Assembly (NCBI GenBank): GCA_950106755.1
Contig: OX467082.1
Coordinates: 36,766,001 to 36,830,000, forward strand
Direction: 5' to 3'
From: Climacium dendroides
Lineage: Eukaryota > Streptophyta > Bryopsida > Hypnales > Climaciaceae
DNA: 64,000 nucleotides
The notes beneath the pieces were generated by a model that made no database searches, was not told the origin of the DNA, and was given only the letters and a program-made list of their open reading frames with translations. Made by a program: the position numbers and the translations under genes. Shown here one piece after another: positions 61,412 to 64,000 of the stretch (the stretch's first letter is position 1; each line of letters starts with the position of its first letter).

Positions 61412-62719
61412 ATGTCGCCCCCGCCGTCTCTTCTGCACTTGACTCTCGTCACAACCGTTCTCCACATCCAACGCTTCTCCGACCTCTCCTCCGTTCCGGA
61501 CCACCTCGTCGTCCACCTCTTCCAGGTCTGTCTCGTAATTCACAAACCCTAGTCACACCACAAGCGTTGTAAATCACAAACTCCACGCAAATTTCAAGCG
61601 CAATGGAGCTGTGTGAGTTGGGTTTGGAATTGGGTTCTGGTTAGGGTTTGAGTCGAAAATTCACGGAAGAGGTTCTTCTAGGGTTTGATCGATCTTGTTG
61701 ACCTTTGTTTTAAAAAAGCAATACTTAACTTATTACTCTCTGTTGTTTGGTTTGTTTTTGTTTTGTGGTGCAGAAAACTTTGGCTGCTGGTAAGCTCACA
61801 GACTACGTGCTGCGCATGTTTCTTGCGACGGGGAATGACGAGGTGCTGCAATTGGTGAAGGCGTGGCGGATTCGTCCTGTCATTAAACCCATTCTTCCTA
61901 CACGTGAGTTTGGATTCATTGTTCTTTCTAACCCAAACCCCCATTGTCAGTGGTGGCTGTGATTTCATTTTGTCGGTGGTGTTGTTATGCAGCTCATTAG
62001 GGCGAGAGTTACGGTCGGGTATGTTCGTATTATTAGTAGGAGGGGTCAAACAATGAACATGGCGTGTGAAAATGGTTTACATTCATTTATCTCCAACTTC
62101 ATTTTTTAACCAACAGTGAGGTCAGAAACCTATGAATTATCAATTTTCCATTGCTGAAAAGTTTTTTTGGAAAGGTAGAAGGATGAACAGAAAAAGAAAA
62201 CTAGAATTGTATGTTAAACTTCCAGGTAGTGATGTCATGAAGGTAAGAGATGCTCAACGGGATGTGCACTGAATAGTGAATACATACCGGATTTACTTAG
62301 GACACCGGATGATGATTCACATTTAGGGCTGAGACTCGACAGAAACCTATGAGGGCTGACATGGAAAATGTAAGAAGGTTAGAAAAGTGACTCTTCAAAT
62401 ACTCTCTACAAACAAGAAGTCGACAATTAAATTTGTTTCGGCTCTTTGGAAGCTAAGACTATTTCTTCCAAGTTGGAGCAGTGTCTTCTTTGTATGGTGA
62501 AGTTTGATTAAAATATTGAATGTTGAAATTGTGCCTTTGTCCCATTTGTGAGAGGTTGAAGTTAGAAAATTAGTGATCTGAGGGATGTGGAGGGAGGAGG
62601 AAAGTGGTACCTCCAGTTAATCAGAGCTGTCTTATTTAGAGGTCATTCAATCTGGTTTGATAATTAGCGATGCATAACATGTGCTCTTGTGTGCAGGATG
62701 TTCCGACAGAGAATTTTAG
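61412..62719 (+). CDS. Unrecognised gene; two firm exons, 3' end uncertain
   Basis: Exon 1 (61412-61525) reads MSPPPSLLHLTLVTTVLHIQ then RFSDLSSVPDHLVVHLFQ and ends at cag|gtctgt. Exon 2 (61774-61903) follows ttgtggtgcag and reads KTLAAGKLTDYVLRMFLATG, NDEVLQLVKAWRIRPVIKPI and LPT, ending at cac|gtgag. Phases agree. A third exon beginning at 62697 would give R-CSDREF and a stop at 62719 (88 residues). In another phase the same exon reads DVPTENFSAETFTSQRCCKV, which looks as coding but does not match exon 2's phase. The helical (V)PDHLVxxLF... pattern is faintly reminiscent of F-box-like helices, but I cannot name the family. The true gene may continue beyond the window. Confidence 0.45.
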
Positions 62720-64000
62720 TGCAGAGACATTCACAAGCCAACGGTGTTGCAAAGTTACCAGTTTCTCATTTAATTCTCCCACCAAAAGTTGAAGTCTCCA
62801 ACTGATATTCTTAGTACTACAACTGATATTCTTAGTACTGCACAGGTATTTCATTTTTCTGATCCGTCTTTTGATTATCTTGGATGAATTTTTTTAGGGT
62901 AACTCCTTGGAATGGGTAAGGTAGAAGCACCCATTTCATTTAAGTCCATGTGCTCATTGTAGAGTTCCCAAAAGTACCTTGAAACCGTCCCCATGCTTAA
63001 CTGTGGTTGTGGTTGATGGGTGCTGGTTTTTTTAGATTTTCGTGTCAAAAAAGGCACCTTTACTATACTATACTAGAGTGTTATTTACTAGAGTGTTATT
63101 TAGGTGCTGTAGGGAGCTCTCCTTGAAAATTCACAGAAAATAGATGCCTTATCCAAAAATTCTTTTTTTTTTTGAAAATTCATGATTTTCAATTCCCAAT
63201 ACTGCAAAAATATTTTTTCTAGCAAAGGGTGCCTCCAACTATGCTGAATTCCTTATATTCACAGGAATGGGTGCTTCTACCTTATTTTAACATTGGTTGC
63301 CCATCCTTGAGGTTCTACCTCAATCTGTGTTGCTGTGAGTACTGTGTCGCCCACTGGTTTTGTTTTGTTTTCAAATGTATACAATACGATGAATGAATTG
63401 TCAATTTAACAACAGAATGTAATTGGACTACAGCTGATGTGGTGAAGTTATCTGGAGTTATTTGGGGTTCTGTGCCTGGAAGAAGAATGGCAAGCAAGTA
63501 AGGATCCTTACCGAAACCAGATATTCGAAAGAAAGGATAGAATTTTCCGTAGAGGCATCGCAAGCCTGCATTTGTAGAAACACTCCCATGTGGCATGTCT
63601 GATTTGGTACTTTGTTACTGCAACTCATACAGGGTACATTCTTTTTTGGAGGTATGCTCTTATTTGGGATGCAATCTGCAAATGCATTCTAGTGGAATTC
63701 ATAGTTTTGCTGAGTCTCACAAATGTTGGGAAGTGAGCAGCTCTCAGGAATCATGTACGGTTGTTTATGAGGATGTGTCATTTCTTGGATCTATTCAAAT
63801 TAAGGTAGTATGCTCTAAAAGCAACCATGTTCTAAATGTGACCCTAATCTAGGAATGGGTGATATGTTGCTTGAAATATCTATGGTCAATGATGAGTTAG
63901 GTAGGTTTAAATGGTTACTTTAAGAGCATACTATCTTAGCATCAATTGAACTTGAATGATGCCTTTTTATATGGTATCTTTTGATTGTTGGTTGATTATT
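62720..64000. other. Possible 3' part of the preceding gene, then unassigned DNA
   Basis: A 20-base duplication (caactgatattcttagtact) lies at about 62798-62838. 63290-64000 has short frames on both strands without motifs. Nothing else can be supported before the window ends. Confidence 0.35.
62919..63282. mobile_element. 364 bp TA-flanked MITE, AGGTA-type
   Basis: The left end TA|aggtagaagcacccatt and the inverted right end TA|aggtagaagcacccatt are identical over 17 bases. TA occurs on both sides (62917-62918 and 63283-63284). Interior AT-rich with no coding frame. The same outer core AGGTA as the elements at 36531, 46538 and 48937 suggests one transposase group. Confidence 0.88.

Noticed and set aside
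61015..61572. A 185-codon plus-strand frame, the longest leader frame near the last gene
   Set aside because: It overlaps exon 1 of the gene at 61412 in a different frame, runs through pyrimidine-rich leader sequence and ends without splice logic; its Leu/Ser/Pro richness follows from base composition.

Overview
This looks like nuclear DNA of a land plant, more likely a seedless plant (bryophyte or lycophyte) than a flowering plant, although the sequence does not settle this. The genes are split by short GT/AG introns, and most carry plastid-type transit peptides. GC-rich exons sit in very AT-rich, transposon-derived intergenic DNA. I see no rRNA, tRNA, CRISPR or prokaryotic operon structure. 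Single open frames are short because the real genes are multi-exon, so I built gene models by joining exons whose splice sites and reading phases agree.

Genes. A 96-residue unrecognised protein lies at 2080-2791 (+). A small membrane protein with a DnaJ-type zinc finger lies at 10769-11667 (+). A YciO/YrdC/Sua5-family protein occupies nine exons at 12598-15966 (+). A plastid DUF1279 (FAM210-like) protein is at 21283-23772 (+). A homologue of the NuA4 histone acetyltransferase subunit EAF7/MRGBP occupies five exons at 31351-34899 (-). A thylakoid-targeted TPR protein occupies nine exons at 39464-43061 (-). The bifunctional riboflavin enzyme RIBA occupies eight exons at 54979-59133 (+). A partly resolved gene starts at 61412 (+). 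Every complete model has a length divisible by three and no internal stop.

Mobile and repeated DNA fills the rest. A decayed Ty1/copia element (about 4997-9160) has lost its integrase, and that space now holds an array of about 98 bp repeats. A non-autonomous CACTA element (28886-30108) keeps its inverted ends and an ACT target duplication. At least three families of short terminal-inverted-repeat elements recur: a 113 bp family with three same-length copies, a set whose termini read TA|AGGTA..., and a Stowaway-like element inside an EAF7 intron. There is also a roughly 600 bp foldback at 24649-25262, several minisatellites, and a decayed long reading frame on the minus strand at 26000-27248.

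The genes do not form a pathway. Riboflavin synthesis, a YciO-type protein, a DUF1279 membrane protein and a thylakoid TPR protein are all plastid-linked, but their neighbourhood looks incidental. The most unusual content is the set of short inverted-repeat elements, several of which can be defined to the base.
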